Positions 1-11,536 are shown, counted from the first letter of the stretch. The stretch: DNA of 64,000 bases from Nereocystis luetkeana (GCA_031213475.1 JARUPZ010000021.1:3555545-3619544); one strand, 5' to 3'. The notes: generated from the letters alone by a model not told the origin. Program-made: numbers and translations.

Positions 1-750
1 TTTGCTTTATTTATTTAGCTACTTGATATGCTGTTGCTGTCGAAATCGGTTCACTTTGGTTTGGCAGTAAATTCAGGCTACAATTTCAGGTGCTTGCATG
101 TTGGTTGCCACTTGCCGGCAATGCGGCTATGTATGACGTTAATTTTTTGTCGCCATCTATATACATCGTTATTTCATATATATTAGCAGGCCGTACGTTG
201 TAGCATACATCGTAGGTATCTGTGCAGGCCAGTCCTGGTTTCCATGTAATTTTTTTTCATGGAAATGCCAAATAAAAAAAATAAAAAATGTTCTTCGAAG
301 TTTTCGCCCAATTTTGTTTGCTGAACAAAAAATCAATTTTCATGGCGTATTTGGGACCAATTTTGATGGGAAATGAAGCAAAAGTGCTCAATTGTTCTGC
401 CTCCGGCGGCGCCTCCAACGGGGCCCCCTCGCCAGCCGGGGGGGGGGGCTTCGGGGCTCGCACAGCGAGCTTCCGCACGTTCGCGCGGAAATTTCGCTGT
501 GCTCGCCGGCTCGCTGCGTTCGCCGATATTTTTTCGATATATCTGCGATAATGCTACCGATACACAGCCCCACCAACACACACTTCTCCCTTGAGAAGCT
601 CTCTCCATTCCCCGAACACAGATTGTGAGAAAGTAATGGGGCTCTCATCTTACCCTCGGGTCATCGCTGGTGTCTATATACTGTTTCTAATTTTATCGGA
701 AAATCAAGATGAGATCTCAACGATGATGAATAGTTCCTCAATTCCATTTA
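1..750. other. No gene recognised (left edge)
   Basis: A T-rich start is followed by GC-rich low-complexity sequence with a G run near 438-447. The short open frames here carry no recognisable domain or codon signature and overlap on both strands. I see no RNA gene or transposon end in it. Confidence 0.5.
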
Positions 751-840
751 CCCTTTTAGGACCGCACTCCCGTTTTGGGGACAAACTACTCAGAATTTGA
801 GTGGATTGCCCCCAAAATGGTACTGCAGTTCTAAATGGGT
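751..840. mobile_element. ~90-bp palindromic MITE (CCCTTTTAG family)
   Basis: The left end CCCTTTTAGGACCGCACTCC is complemented by the right end, which carries TACTGCAGTTCTAAATGGGT. The inner arms GGGGACAAA and TTGCCCCC also pair. No coding capacity. Related copies lie at 945-1036, 35304-35364, 50193-50305, 50313-50404 and 53941-54023, so this is a dispersed hairpin family rather than a chance palindrome. Confidence 0.6.
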
Positions 841-844
841 TAAG

Positions 845-881
845 GACCCCCCCCCCCCCCCACCCCCCCCCCCCCCTCCGT
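845..881. repeat. Poly(C)-rich tract
   Basis: Runs of C interrupted by single A and T bases lie between the two neighbouring palindromic elements. It is one of many C or G homopolymers in the window. Confidence 0.8.
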
Positions 882-944
882 CAGCTGTCGAAATGTTTTT
901 GGCCCAAAAAGTGCAACACCTCTACATAACCGCAACGCCTTTTG

Positions 945-1036
945 ACCCTTTTAGGACCCCAGTCCCGTTTCGGGGACAAACTACTCATAGTTTGAGTACT
1001 TTGTCCCCACACATGGAACTGCGGTACTAAAAGGGT
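945..1036. mobile_element. ~92-bp palindromic MITE (CCCTTTTAG family)
   Basis: The ends ACCCTTTTAGGACC and GGTACTAAAAGGGT are inverted. The inner arms CGGGGACAAACTACT and AGTACTTTGTCCCC pair across a short loop. It is the best-preserved copy of the family and lies about 100 bp from a sister copy at 751-840 in the same orientation. Confidence 0.65.
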
Positions 1037-1039
1037 TTA

Positions 1040-1655
1040 GGCAGCAACGACGGGGAAGAGTGGAAACGCCGAGCGACGTATGAGCGTCGCATGCGTGTGT
1101 GTCTGGGAAAAATCTCGGCGAGAACCCCTCTATACATAAACCGAAGCTGCTATTTTCATACGTTGGTGTTTTTTCTGGTCACGCCCCGTGCTTCGTATGA
1201 CACGATATGGGATGCTGTAGGAGTTCGGGTCTTCACGCAGGTGTTAGCTAGAGCTCGTTGGGTTGCAGAAAAAAAAAAGTTGTCATGTTTTGTAGAGACA
1301 CCACTACGGGTGTCCACAAACTGCACACTTCGTGTTTACCGGCCGTAGCGCGCACGATCGAAGCATGACGCGCAAGCTTGCACAGATGGGTTTCGAGAGG
1401 AAAACCCAACCTCACAGACAGCAGCTTGAGGCGTATTTTTTAGTTGAAATGTTTTGTGCAAGGTAGTGGTGGGCTTCCTTTACCACAAGGAAGGTCTTCT
1501 CCGGCTACATACATACGCGGATGTCTGTTGTACCTGATACCACGCTCTGCCCATGGTAGATGACGCCACTCTCTGTCCATCGTACCCGAGGCCCCTCTGT
1601 CCGGGTATGTAACGACCGTTTCGCTGTTGGTATGATTACCCGAACGATCCTTATA
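1040..1655. other. No gene recognised
   Basis: Mixed-composition sequence with short open frames on both strands. None has a recognisable domain, splice context or repeat identity. Confidence 0.45.
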
Positions 1656-1659
1656 TTTC

Positions 1660-2172
1660 CGGCGGTACAAGTAGGGGTCCCCCAATAAGGCGGTATCCCG
1701 ATATGAGGTGGTATCCCGATATGAAGCGGTATCCTGATATAAGGCGATATCCCGATATAAGGCGGTATACACCCCGATAAGGCGGTATCCCGATAATGGC
1801 AGCTTTCCGACATAAGCCGGTATCCCGATATAAGGCACTATCCCTATACAAGGCGATATCCCGGTATAAGGCACTATCCCTATACAAGGCGATATCCCGG
1901 TATAAGGCGGTATCCCCGTATAAGGTGGTCCCGATATGAGGTGGTATCCCGATATGAAGCGTTATCCCGGTGTAAGGCGGTATCCCCATATAAGACGGTA
2001 TCCCGATATGAGGTGGTATCCCGATATAAGGCGATATCCCGGTATTAGGCGATATCCCGATATAATGCGGTATTTCGCTACAAAGCGGTATCCCGATATA
2101 ATGTGGGATCCCGCTATAAGGCGGCATCCCGACATAAGGCGGTATCCCGGTATCTCGATATAAGGCGGTCAA
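1660..2172. repeat. 18-bp minisatellite, about 28 copies
   Basis: Tandem units close to AAGGCGGTATCCCGATAT run through the interval with substitutions (GGTGG, GGCGA, AAGCG variants) and a few 4-6-bp indels. Because 18 is a multiple of three, both strands give long open frames; the minus-strand frame is a repetitive Gly-Ile-Pro-Pro-Tyr peptide. I treat those frames as a by-product of the repeat period, not as genes. Confidence 0.85.
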
Positions 2173-2179
2173 AATCGCT

Positions 2180-3165
2180 CGGCGCGACTGGGGAATGGCA
2201 CTCACAGCCTGTAGTGAATAAGGCGGCTTCCTCTATAAGACGGTCATACCTGGTATGGCTTTGGCGCACCACCGCCTTAGCGGGGGACACCTGCTACTCT
2301 TGCGCATTTTGTGAGGACCCAGGGTGATGAAGACTGTCTCTTATGCAGGCGGTTCCTGAGGGGGGGGGGGGGGAAGATCGAGTCTTGGGGGGACAGTATG
2401 TATTCGTTGTGAGGGCCGGAGCCGGAGGTGATGAAGACGGTTTCTTGTGTAGCAGGCATTTCATTGCTTGGAGGGGGCAAGCGGTCGCCAGGATTTGTCT
2501 CCCTTCGCACGAAATTCGTGTCCGCGGTCTCTTGGGGACACCTCGTTTGTCTAGATGGCGCAGGCGCCTCGGGAAAATATTTATCCGTAGAGAGCGCTGA
2601 GTTTCGCCAAGCAGAGGCAGCGAATTGTTTTTCAGTGCTCGCTTTTTCACGACAACGGTGAGCATGCTAAAGATACGAAACGTTAAATGTTTTCGCAAGG
2701 CTCAATCGACCAGATCTTTCCGAAGGTACCAGGGCTGTTGACGGTTTCGGATCAAATTCTCGCGGGCCAGGTTGGGTCGCGTCGGGTAAGGGTGATCGGA
2801 CCAGACCCATGAGAATTTGAAAACCTTCTGAGCCGCGCCGACCCGACTCGACCCGTGAGGTTTCGAAAAGCTTCCTGACCCGCCCCGCGGGTGGGGTCGG
2901 GTCGGGTCGTAGCCCGTGAAGAGCCCTGGAAATACCTTGATATTCGCTCTTGGCAACCTTGCCGTTCTGGAACAAGCGACCCCAGAAAAACGATCGCATC
3001 CCTGTACGAAGTCAACGCTCTTTGCGTACGGCCATGGGTCTTGGTGTTGAGGTGTGAGGTGATGAATCTTTTGCTATAAAATGTTTTTTTTTTTTCATGA
3101 TCGAGCCAGATCGCGAGCAATCCATGTATGGCTTTCTGGCGAAGCACGGAGCGCTAGCTAACTTA
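2180..3165. other. No gene recognised; poly(G) and poly(C) tracts
   Basis: G and C runs (2359-2371, 3169-3180) bracket unique sequence. An imperfect GGTCGGGTCGGGTCG-type short repeat lies near 2894-2910. Overlapping short frames on both strands lack any family signature. Confidence 0.4.
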
Positions 3166-3350
3166 CGCCCCCCCCCCCCCACACACCCATACACCCACAC
3201 ACCCACACACATGGATATGCCCGAGTGGCAAAGCCAATAGAGAGTAGAGCTCCCATAGTAGTAGAGTGTGCAATGTACAAGCCGGAACGGGGATGTACTA
3301 AAGGAGATGAGGAAAATAGACAGAATGGGACATGGAGGAGTTTGCTACAC

Positions 3351-3459
3351 TATTACGGGGGACCATAGTTAATAGGACCTATGGTATACATAAAAACCTA
3401 TATACTTGACCATTTTTACTAACAATATTTGGTCCTATTAACTATGGTCCCCCGTAATA
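3351..3459. mobile_element. 109-bp hairpin MITE (TATTACGGGGG family), copy 1
   Basis: Terminal inverted repeats of 27-29 bp begin TATTACGGGGGACCATAG and end CTATGGTCCCCCGTAATA. The ~50-bp centre contains CCATTTTTACTAACAATATT. The outermost TA at each end reads as a duplicated TA target site, the signature of Tc1/mariner-type transposition, though no transposase is present. It lies inside a LINE fragment, so its ends are defined by comparison with the uninterrupted LINE. Confidence 0.85.
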
Positions 3460-3605
3460 GGTAGCAGCGAGAAAACGATTGCTCTCCTAGGTGATAGACG
3501 GTGGCCACAGCCGGCGAAACAGGAAGGGCGTAAGACTAGCGAAAAGTTTATGAAGTATATGGAGACAACGCAATGGGCGCCCAACTGTTGAAGGTGTTTC
3601 TATTA

Positions 3606-4449
3606 GGCCACTTCTTACGCAGTCGGAAACTAGGATTGAAAAAGCCGGTTTCCGATCGGTTATTTTTCCCGACTGGATTGCGAATAGCTACCCTTCTTTT
3701 TATCGTCTGTCGGATCGAATACACAGTTTTTGTGCTTTTTTCTGGAGACCAGGAGACGCTTGATGCAAGTGAGTGAGTATATGTGTTGTGTAGCTTGACC
3801 ACTGCTGTAGCACCGAGAAAAAAGGGTAGGGTAGACGGAACTCGGTTCCAAACTGCTTCGCCGTAATGTTCGTGAGGTCAGAGAGGTCTTCATCCTACAG
3901 CAGCAGCTGCGCCCAACCGCACATACATGCTGATGTCTCGCTTCTTCCTCGAGCAGCGTGTGAGCTTCACACGCGGGGCGTTCTCCTCCATCTCGTCCTC
4001 GAGGCCATCAAGACGCTTGGTTTATTCGACAGTCGCCAAAGCTACAGCCAGCGCAGCAGTTGGCAAAAGGTCATCATCGATACCGCACACTGCGGCCATC
4101 GCGTGCTGTCACGTGCTGCTGACGGACATAGATGGGGTATCACGCTTACTCGAGCCGAGCAGCAGCAGAAGTGACAGCAGCCAAACCAGCGTCGCCGGTG
4201 TTGTGGTGCGGGGTTGTGTCGTATGTCGTGTCGTTGTGTGGGTGATACTCGTACGAGTATGCGGCTGGACTTTCTAACATTTCCGATGCACGAATCCGAC
4301 TGACGAGTTGGATCGGAAATCTCAGTTTTTTCGACTGTCTGGTCCAGTTGGAAATCAGGCGCTTTTCCAACTGCACAAGATTGCCTTTTTTGTCTCCAAT
4401 CGGAAACCGGCTTTTTCAATCCTAGTTTCCGACTGCATAAGAAGTGGCC
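3606..4449. mobile_element. 844-bp non-autonomous TIR DNA transposon with TTA target duplication
   Basis: Inverted ends GGCCACTTCTTACGCAGTC and GACTGCATAAGAAGTGGCC extend inward for about 45 bp (GGAAACTAGGATTGAAAAAG and its complement). The element is flanked by TTA at 3603-3605 and 4450-4452 and interrupts the LINE sequence exactly there. A 3-bp TTA/TAA duplication is typical of PIF/Harbinger elements; that class is an inference because no transposase or DDE motif is visible. Short internal frames are not recognisable. Confidence 0.75.
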
Positions 4450-4509
4450 TTAGGAGTAGGAACGTTGCTCCGTCTCGAAAGGGGTGCGTGGTGAATGATC
4501 AAATGACTA

Positions 4510-5309
4510 AGGCTGTTTCCTATGCGGTTCGATTTCGAGCTTCAGATTTGTTTTTTTCGATCTCAAAAACGAATGACCCTGCTTATGCAGTCCAAATATG
4601 CAAAATCCGACCGGAAATTTTTCGATTTGAGAATCCGATGACCCAAGTCGTCGGATTTTGGCCCAAAATCCGACGACCTGGGTCATCAGATTTTCAAATC
4701 GAAAAATGGCATGCTCTCTAAATTCAAGATGTTATCCACGACAGCAAACAGCAGCAGAACGATCGATGAGTTGGATGGGGACACAGCTGTATAGCGACGT
4801 TGCTTCGCGCCCGACGCTCGGGCGGCGGGCGGCCCGTCCCTCAGCAGCGGCCCGTCCCTCAGTGGCCAGACTACAGTCGCCTGGCGCGGGCTCGGGCCTA
4901 GAGACCAAGAGAAGCGCACTCGGCACGCACCTCTCCGTGGATACTTACGAGTACTCGTAGACTTACACTGCTGTACAGCAGCAGCAGTCAGTCACAAAAT
5001 GGAACACAAAATACCGAGACAGGTTGACTCTAGCGCACTCGCCACGTCTCTTTGCCGCCAGACCGGAGGCAGTCAGCCTTGGCTCGCACGCTTGGGTCCT
5101 ACGCGCAGGGCAGCGCACTCAGCGCTTCTCCTCGCGGCGCCAAACCACAAAAACAGCAGTTGGTCTCGACGTTTGCTCGAATCTCTACACACACAATAAA
5201 TCTGATTTTTCCGCAGAGGAAGGCTGTTTCGATTTGCCAAGTTCACGTCTGAAAATGCGATCGGGGCAAAATCTGAAGCTCAAAAATCGAACCGCATAGG
5301 AAACGGCCT
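4510..5309. mobile_element. 800-bp non-autonomous TIR DNA transposon
   Basis: The ends AGGCTGTTTCCTATGCGG and CCGCATAGGAAACGGCCT are inverted and continue with GTTCGATTT and its complement. The target is TA (4508-4509 and 5310-5311) or TAA, depending on where the ambiguous A is assigned. An internal palindrome around 4640-4705 (GTCGTCGGATTTTGG and its complement) adds further secondary structure. It interrupts the LINE fragment and has no transposase. Confidence 0.72.
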
Positions 5310-5351
5310 TAAGGCAAGAAACGAATGGGTACGCCCCCCCCTCCCCTCCCC

Positions 5352-5778
5352 CAATTCATTCGACGCTTGTCATGCATAGGAAAAAGTCCGCCTCACAAGC
5401 GGTTCTCGGCAGTAGCTCGACTCGCCCAACACCTCACGGCGATTCGCACTTTGGTGCAGAGACGATGTCTGTGCCTGGTCGGTGAAAACCCGACGTGCTC
5501 CGACCCGGCATTGTGAGGATCCGAGAGTCTAATGGTCATGCGACTACAGCCATGCATGATAATGAGTACAACCCCCCCCTATGGCCATACGACTACGGCC
5601 ATGCATGAGATCGAGTACATATCTCCTATCGAGTACACCCCCCCCCCCAAACCCGACACGCTCCGTCCCGGCATCGTACGGATGCGAGGGTCTATGGCCA
5701 TACGACTACGGCCATGCATGAGATCGAGTACATATCTCCTATCGAGTACACCCCCCCCTCCCTCCCCCCCCCCCCCCG
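5352..5778 (+). mobile_element. Poly(C)-tailed retroposon, copy 1 with repeated 3' modules
   Basis: This is the same dispersed family as 7541-7838, 56532-56846 and 58331-58630. The 5' part (CGCCTCACAAGCGGTTCT) and the CATGCATGAGATCGAGTAC block are shared. It ends in GAGTACACCCCCCC followed by a long C-rich tail. The 3' module (CATACGACTACGGCCATGC to GAGTACACCCC) occurs about three times, each ending in C. It directly follows the LINE fragment's own poly(C) tail. No RNA-polymerase-III box is clear, so the class is uncertain; a SINE that shares its tail with the LINE is my preferred reading. Confidence 0.6.
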
Positions 5779-5779
5779 C

Positions 5780-7535
5780 CCCTTTCCGGCCTGCTATGAT
5801 GCGCGCGTGCGTGGATCTCGTGGGATGCCAGGTGACAGGAAGGTTCTGGACCATGATGTTGAACAACTGGAAGATTTGGCCGTGGGTGAGCTTCGTTAAC
5901 TTCGCCTTTGTGCCTGTAAACCTCAGAGTCCTGGTTTCGAACGTTGTCGCGGTCTTTTGGGGATACCTCATGTCTAAATGGTGCAGGTAGGGTGAGGCGC
6001 CACACGCAGCGCAGGTTTGAGGTGTTGCTTGGGATGGGTAGGGTAGGGTAGGGTAGGGTAGGGTTGGGTTGCGTCCAGTCTCGTCGACGTACGTACGTGG
6101 AGTTGTAGCCTACTTTTTGGTTCACCGATTGATGTTTTTGTTGCTCTGGTTTCATGGGAACGGTGGGATTGTTGGAAAAGGTTGGGAGCGGGGGGGGGGG
6201 GGGGGGGGGCATGAGAGGTGGTGGGTCGTTAGGTTAGAACAGGCTTGGTAAACTAGTATGTTTGTGTTCCGCAAGAAGCAATCCTTCGTGCCATTGGAAC
6301 ACCCGAGCGGCGTGTTTGCGCCTCGGATGCACGCGGGGAGTACGTTCGCTGCCACCCACCGTGGCGCTAACGGATCTATTGGCGTAGCGCCAACGCATCT
6401 GTTGATAGCTATAGTAATTGTATCACTAAAAGTCCCCCGTTTTTTTCGGTTGGCAACCTCTGCATGGAGTAGCTCCACTACAGTACAAGGTATAACTTTG
6501 TGTCCAAATAGAAGGACCGTTCGGACGAAATATCAACATACAAACCGTCCTTACATTTCGAGGCAGAGTGGTACCTATCAAGAAACAGGGAAGCTAGGCG
6601 TGGCTGGATTTCCTACTCTACGTTAGAAGGGGGGCGTTCTACACTCTAACTTCAGTATAGCGCCACCCGAATTTCTTGTTTTCCTGTAAGTCTCGGCCTG
6701 GTTCGTCGTAGTGCCCGTTTTTTCTTGGTAGACGTGTTGGCCTGTAGCCGTAGTTGTTGGTTTATGTATTGATGGGGTTGAGAAAGAATAGTTACGCTCC
6801 CCCCCACCCCCAGCAGATGTTCCGGAATTTTTGCGATGCTCACCCGCGGCCATTGGTGAAAGAGTCCGCGTCCCGTTGTGTCTCACGTGTTGTCCCTGGG
6901 TCAACTCACGTCTGCGTGAGTACCTCGTTGACGTGTCAATTCACAGCGGTTGCGCCCTCCTTCCAGTGTCCTTGGTGCGATAGTGTCTGCCGGTCGATGT
7001 GTCTTGGGGATATAGCTTAGGATAGCCCCGGGTGCCTGTTGATTGATCTCTAGAGTGTCATCTTCCTGGGTATATATAGCCAACAGTGCCTCCATTTAGT
7101 AATGTGTACCCTGGTATCTATCTGCGTTTTCGTCGTTCTAATAATACTTTTGCCTCATTATATGTTTCATGTTTTTTCGGTGTTTAGCATTTTCGACATT
7201 TCGCGGCAGTTGAAAGAGCACAGGACGCCCATAAATAGCGAGGAGGAGGAAACATGGTCCAGGCTAGATTTATCGTTTTTAAGAATGGGTAGTACGTCCT
7301 ACGGTGTTCATTCAGTATGACGACTCCGAAACTTCTTGGTTTTTTTTCTGTGAATCCCAGCCTGGCTTTCATTGTTGCTTCTCTTTTGTTATTTATACAC
7401 AGCTGTTCTGTGCTGTCTGTACCTGTCTGTGCTCTATGGGACTAAAGTGGGCCTGGTGTTGAGCTTGAAAGTGTATCGTCCCCCTCCCGTGAACGCCTTA
7501 TTTTGTTCCGCGCGGTCGGACGGACACACTACACG
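5780..7535. other. No gene recognised; telomere-like and poly(G) tracts
   Basis: A short (GGGTA)n run lies at 6036-6066 and a long G run at 6190-6210. Sequence at 6258-7320 has several frames of 70-120 residues with no recognisable domain. I cannot assign a gene or element. Confidence 0.4.
6036..6068. repeat. Short (TAGGG)n telomere-like run
   Basis: Five to six copies of GGGTA are followed by GGGTTGGGTT. It is too short to argue for a former chromosome end; microsatellite origin is equally possible. Confidence 0.6.
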
Positions 7536-7540
7536 AGCTG

Positions 7541-7838
7541 GCTTTGGGGGGGGGGGGAGGGAGGGAGGGGGGTCCTTGGGGCCCGATCCCAGATGCCTGA
7601 AAATACACATTGATATGCATGGCCGTAGTCGTGTGACCATAGACCCTCGCATCCCTACTACGTATGCCGGGACGGAGTACGTCGGGTTTTCACCGACCAG
7701 GCAGTCATTGCTTGCACCAAGCGCGAAGGGCCGTGAGGTGTTGAGCGAGTCGCATGAAGGGCGAGGTGTACCCTGCTAAGAACTGCATGAAAGGCGCACT
7801 TTCTTGGATATGGCTTGATACGGCTAATGAATTGATGG
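7541..7838 (-). mobile_element. Poly(C)-tailed retroposon, copy 2
   Basis: On the minus strand it ends in a long C run (G run 7545-7571 on plus). It contains CATGCATATCAATGTG in place of the usual block, then the conserved GACCCTCGCATCCC and CCGACCAGGCAG segments and a 5' part ending near ATTGATGG. It matches the copies at 56532-56846 and 58331-58630 over nearly its full length. Confidence 0.6.
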
Positions 7839-7844
7839 CGGGGG

Positions 7845-9190
7845 GGAGGGGGGGGGGGGGGAGTGGAAGAGCTGCGCAGCCCACCTGCGGTTTGTTGTTT
7901 CTGTTATTGCAGATACGCGAGCTGGGGGTTGTGGGGTGAAGAGAGTTGGGGAATGGGTAGTCCTGCGCAACCTATTCGCGAAGTGTTAGTTGTGTGCTTC
8001 TTGCAGAGACATGCTATCAAGGCGGGGCGAGCAATTGCTTTCGTGCTGGGGCTTTCATGGCGGCTGAAGGGACAGAACGCGCACCATAGTTTGTGGGCGG
8101 CTTAGCAAAATCGTCGTATTGCACATGCTTTGTGCGCCCAAGGGAAGACGCGTGTTTAGCCTTGCGAGTAGAGCGGTAGATGAATCTGTTGATATGGATA
8201 GAAGGGACGACCTACTTATTTGTACTATTTATTTACAAAGCCTACGGGGTCAGCATCCAGCCAGCGCTGACGTAGGATATACTACTGTAGTATAAAGGAG
8301 GCCGGTGGGTTTGTTCCTTCTGCGTAGCCAACAAATTATATGTTTGATATCGGCGACCGAAACATTTTTCCGGGTGGGGGAAAAAAAAATGCTCTTTGCG
8401 GCGGTGCACGTACAGTGCGTTTTTTGCCGGTTTTTACCGAACCGCGTATGTAGCACCGTACTACCTGGTATACGATTTCATACCGCACGGCACCGCACGA
8501 AAGTAAAGAAAAAAAATATCGCAAGGCACCGCACCGCACCGTGCGATTCTCAAATATTTCAATCCTAGCCGCAACGCATCACCGTAGGATGCTGCCAAGT
8601 AGAAAAACCGCACCGCGTTTCGGTGGTACGCCACACAACAGCGAAAACATTTTGAAAAAAACAGCGGACCGCTGAATGCGTGAGAAAGTTAGGAGGTTAG
8701 TATCCTTTCTCGCTACAGTAGCAAAATATAGGCGTGCGTTCGCTGATCGGCGATCGTTTTTTTTTCCCAAGGTGTGAAAAAAAGGGGGAAGATAAGTGCA
8801 TTTCTCAGTAAACATACTCAACACTCCCCTCTTCTTACGAGCAGGATTTTGAGGGGGGGGGGGGAATTGACGATATGCATAAAGTGACGAACTCGGCGAC
8901 GGCCTCTGCGTGATTGGGGGATGTTTACATGTTAGAAAATCGGTGTCCGAGATACAATGGTTGATGCAGGGGGGGGGGGGGGGGGGTACGGTACACGGGG
9001 GCGCTAATGCTCCCGGGCCCGTAATTCCGCACGCCCTCGAGCGCTGCTAACAACGCTAAAAAAAAACTACGTGTAGTATCGGTTTGGTCAATATCTTGAG
9101 TGTCGCAAGTCTCGTTTTTTTCGTTCGAGCCGCGCTAGCTGCTTGTTGTGCGCGGACGACGGACCCGGACCCCATACAGATATAGGATGC
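7845..9190. other. No gene recognised; poly(G) tracts
   Basis: G runs occur at 7841-7862, 8853-8864 and 8970-8987. A short CACCGCACCGCACCG repeat lies near 8528-8542. Open frames are short and unrecognised. Confidence 0.4.
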
Positions 9191-9195
9191 GGTGC

Positions 9196-9223
9196 CCACC
9201 CACCCACCCACCCACCCACCCAC
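9196..9223. repeat. (CCCA)n microsatellite
   Basis: About seven tandem CCCA units. Confidence 0.85.
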
Positions 9224-9477
9224 CGAGTAATCTGTATATAACCGTATCGAGTGGTGTCCTCGTGCGCGACAACCAACCGTTTGATTCAGCTAGAGGATCC
9301 ACGTTTCGCCCGTCCGTGCCGTCCGTAATCCTTTCGTTTTGCAAATCGGGCACTAGCGTAAGTTTTGTATCCCCCCTCGAGCGCGCGCGCAGTGGCCCTT
9401 TGCTGTAGTGGCCACTTTAGCCATCGTAATTTTCTTCACACTCAAGATGTTTAGAGGGTTAAGGCATTTTACCCTTT

Positions 9478-11240
9478 TGGAACCCCGAAGTACAACGGCG
9501 TGAAAGCCGACAAAGGCGGCCTCCTTCAGTTACCGGGACCCAGGTACAGCTACCTAGAAAGCGACAAGCGACGTCTAATTTCAGGTATTGTATTGGGACC
9601 CCCAGGTATGCATAGCGACCGATAAAAGTGACAACGACACGTGCGGCCTACTTCAGGTTTGTTTGTTTGTTGTTCTCACATTAACTCATCGCCACAACGC
9701 AATGCAGGCCGTGGCCGCAGGCAGGACAGGCTCCAAAAACTCTGGAGTGGAAGAAATACCTCGGCAAAAAAAAACAAGCAAAAAGTAGTACACACGACAA
9801 CTAGGCGTAGCGATTTAGAAACCGGCAAAGAGCAGTCTACTTCAGGTATTATTGGGACCCGAGTGTAGCGTAGGCGCCGGGGTTAAGAAACGTCAACTTG
9901 GTGTTCGGGCTCAAATGTCTTTTTTTTTTCCGACCTTTGATCCAACTCTATGGTATAGATACCCTGGTAGGATTTAGAGTTGGGCGCGCTGCTGTTGAGC
10001 TGTGTCTAGACCCATTTTTTTTATTGTTCGTATGAACGATTTGAGCATATTTTTCCCCAACATCCTGCTTCTTAACTGAGGGCGCCCACTGTGTCCAGGT
10101 ATTGGCACCCAGGTTTAGCAGCCTATTGAACCGCAAGTGCGGTTTACTTCGGGTATTGGGACCCGCGGGCAAAGCGAACTAAAAAAGTGACAAAAAAACG
10201 CGGGCGAATTTTAGCACTATTGGCCTTCGTTGCGAGCGCACACGCGCCCCCCCCCCCCGCTCTGAGCTCACTCGACTTTGCCTCACCGTCATCAGCTTCC
10301 AGCTGACCAGATCAATCAATATCGGCCTGGAGTCGCCAAAACATCTTATTGTTCTCTTCTATTACGGGGGACCATAGTTAATAGGACCTATGGTATACAC
10401 AAACACCTATATATTTGACCATTTTTACTAACAATATTTGGTCCTATTAACTATGGTCCCCCGTAATAGTGAAGCTTCACGTACAAGCCACCTGGACGGG
10501 GGCTACGTGTTTCCCTCGGATATTTGAGCCATCCCACAGCAGTAGGGGGTGCACCAGAAGTTCCTGAGCCCCTTACATTATTAGGGGCTCAATGTCTCAC
10601 CCGATACAATGCTTGGGAGAGAAATTCGTTCATGCCACCCGACCGGTACTTGTATGCGCTATTAATAGTCCTAAAACGATCATACGAGTAAAATTTTAAT
10701 CCTTATAGCTGGTAGTTCCTCGCGTGAGGATCTCACTTGGTCAGTAATCTTTGGCCCTGAAAGTGCAACCCCTACCGTGGGGTGACTCATTTGACTGTGT
10801 ACAGAAGAAATGGTTTTTGATACTAGTAATTGGTGGCAATGAGGCGCGACCTCGGTAATACCTGCAGTAGTAGTCGTATCTGCGATGCATCATGCTGGGC
10901 GCATACGGATTATTTTGTATTGCGCTGAACGAACGAACACGAAGAAGGAATATCTACCACGTACTGTGTGTTGACCGGACATCGGCAATCGAGTCTCGAC
11001 GTACACATCAGCTCCGCGTTGGTACACACGTCAATCGCCATACCTCATACCTCATACTTATGTGTACGATGGTCGAAGTGTCGACCTAAAAAAGCGACCG
11101 GTGCCGTCTACTGCACATCAGAGTATATAATGCAGTTACTAGTCGCTAGCACCCATGTATAGCAACCTAAAAAGCTGCGAGGGCGGTCTACTTCAGTTAT
11201 TATTGAGACCCGGTTGAAGCGATCCGACAATTTTACGAGA
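9478..11240. repeat. Degenerate ~55-72-bp repeat field
   Basis: A unit with the order GGTATTGGGACCC, AGGTATAGCGACC, TAAAAAGTGACAA, GCGGTCTACTTCA recurs at about 9478, 9530, 9584, 9845, 10096, 10156, 11085, 11150 and 11196. Copies are contiguous in places and separated by unrelated inserts elsewhere, including a 109-bp MITE at 10360-10468. I do not recognise the unit. It may be an old minisatellite broken by insertions. Confidence 0.6.
10360..10468. mobile_element. 109-bp hairpin MITE (TATTACGGGGG family), copy 2
   Basis: Same length, ends and interior as the copy at 3351-3459, with only a few substitutions (for example ACACAAACACC in the centre). It lies in the same orientation. Confidence 0.85.
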
Positions 11241-11536
11241 GATATGACAAGCAGCGTGATATCATCCACCACCCACGACGAGCGTGAGCGTGCAGCCGTA
11301 AGTACGAGCGACTCCTCGCATCGACGGCAAATTCGGACGGGGAGGCGGAAAACGTTGCGCCCGTCGTGTCGTACGTACGACTCCTTGCATGGCAATTTGC
11401 ACACAACATGTTAATGTGTCACACATACAACCTCAACCAAGCAGGTGGCGGACGTTGTAACCGTGATTTATTTCAAATGTGTAAGTAATTTCTTTCCTCT
11501 CAGCTCTCACAGATCTCCTTGCGTCGTTCGTTTGTA

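Larger units (their letters stand above)
3214..5345 (+). pseudogene. 5'-truncated LINE 3' end, split by three DNA-element insertions
   Basis: Four blocks (3214-3350, 3460-3605, 4453-4509, 5310-5345) together match the 3' part of the better-preserved LINE at 57002-58325. They share a degenerate version of the C-terminal zinc-knuckle region, the stretch encoding an EKTIALLGDRRWPQ-like peptide, and an end of GGGTACGCCCCCCC. The blocks are separated by a 109-bp hairpin MITE and by two ~0.8-kb terminal-inverted-repeat elements, whose removal restores colinearity with the other copy. A C-rich tract precedes the truncation point. No intact frame remains. It encoded the C terminus of a non-LTR reverse transcriptase. 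Confidence 0.75.

Noticed and set aside
1440-2205. Minus-strand frames encoding repeated Gly-Ile-Pro-Pro-Tyr peptides
   Set aside because: They arise because the 18-bp minisatellite has a period divisible by three; no start context, domain or splice support.
6036-6068. (GGGTA)n as an interstitial telomere
   Set aside because: Only five or six units, not the usual six- or seven-base telomere unit, and no subtelomeric context.
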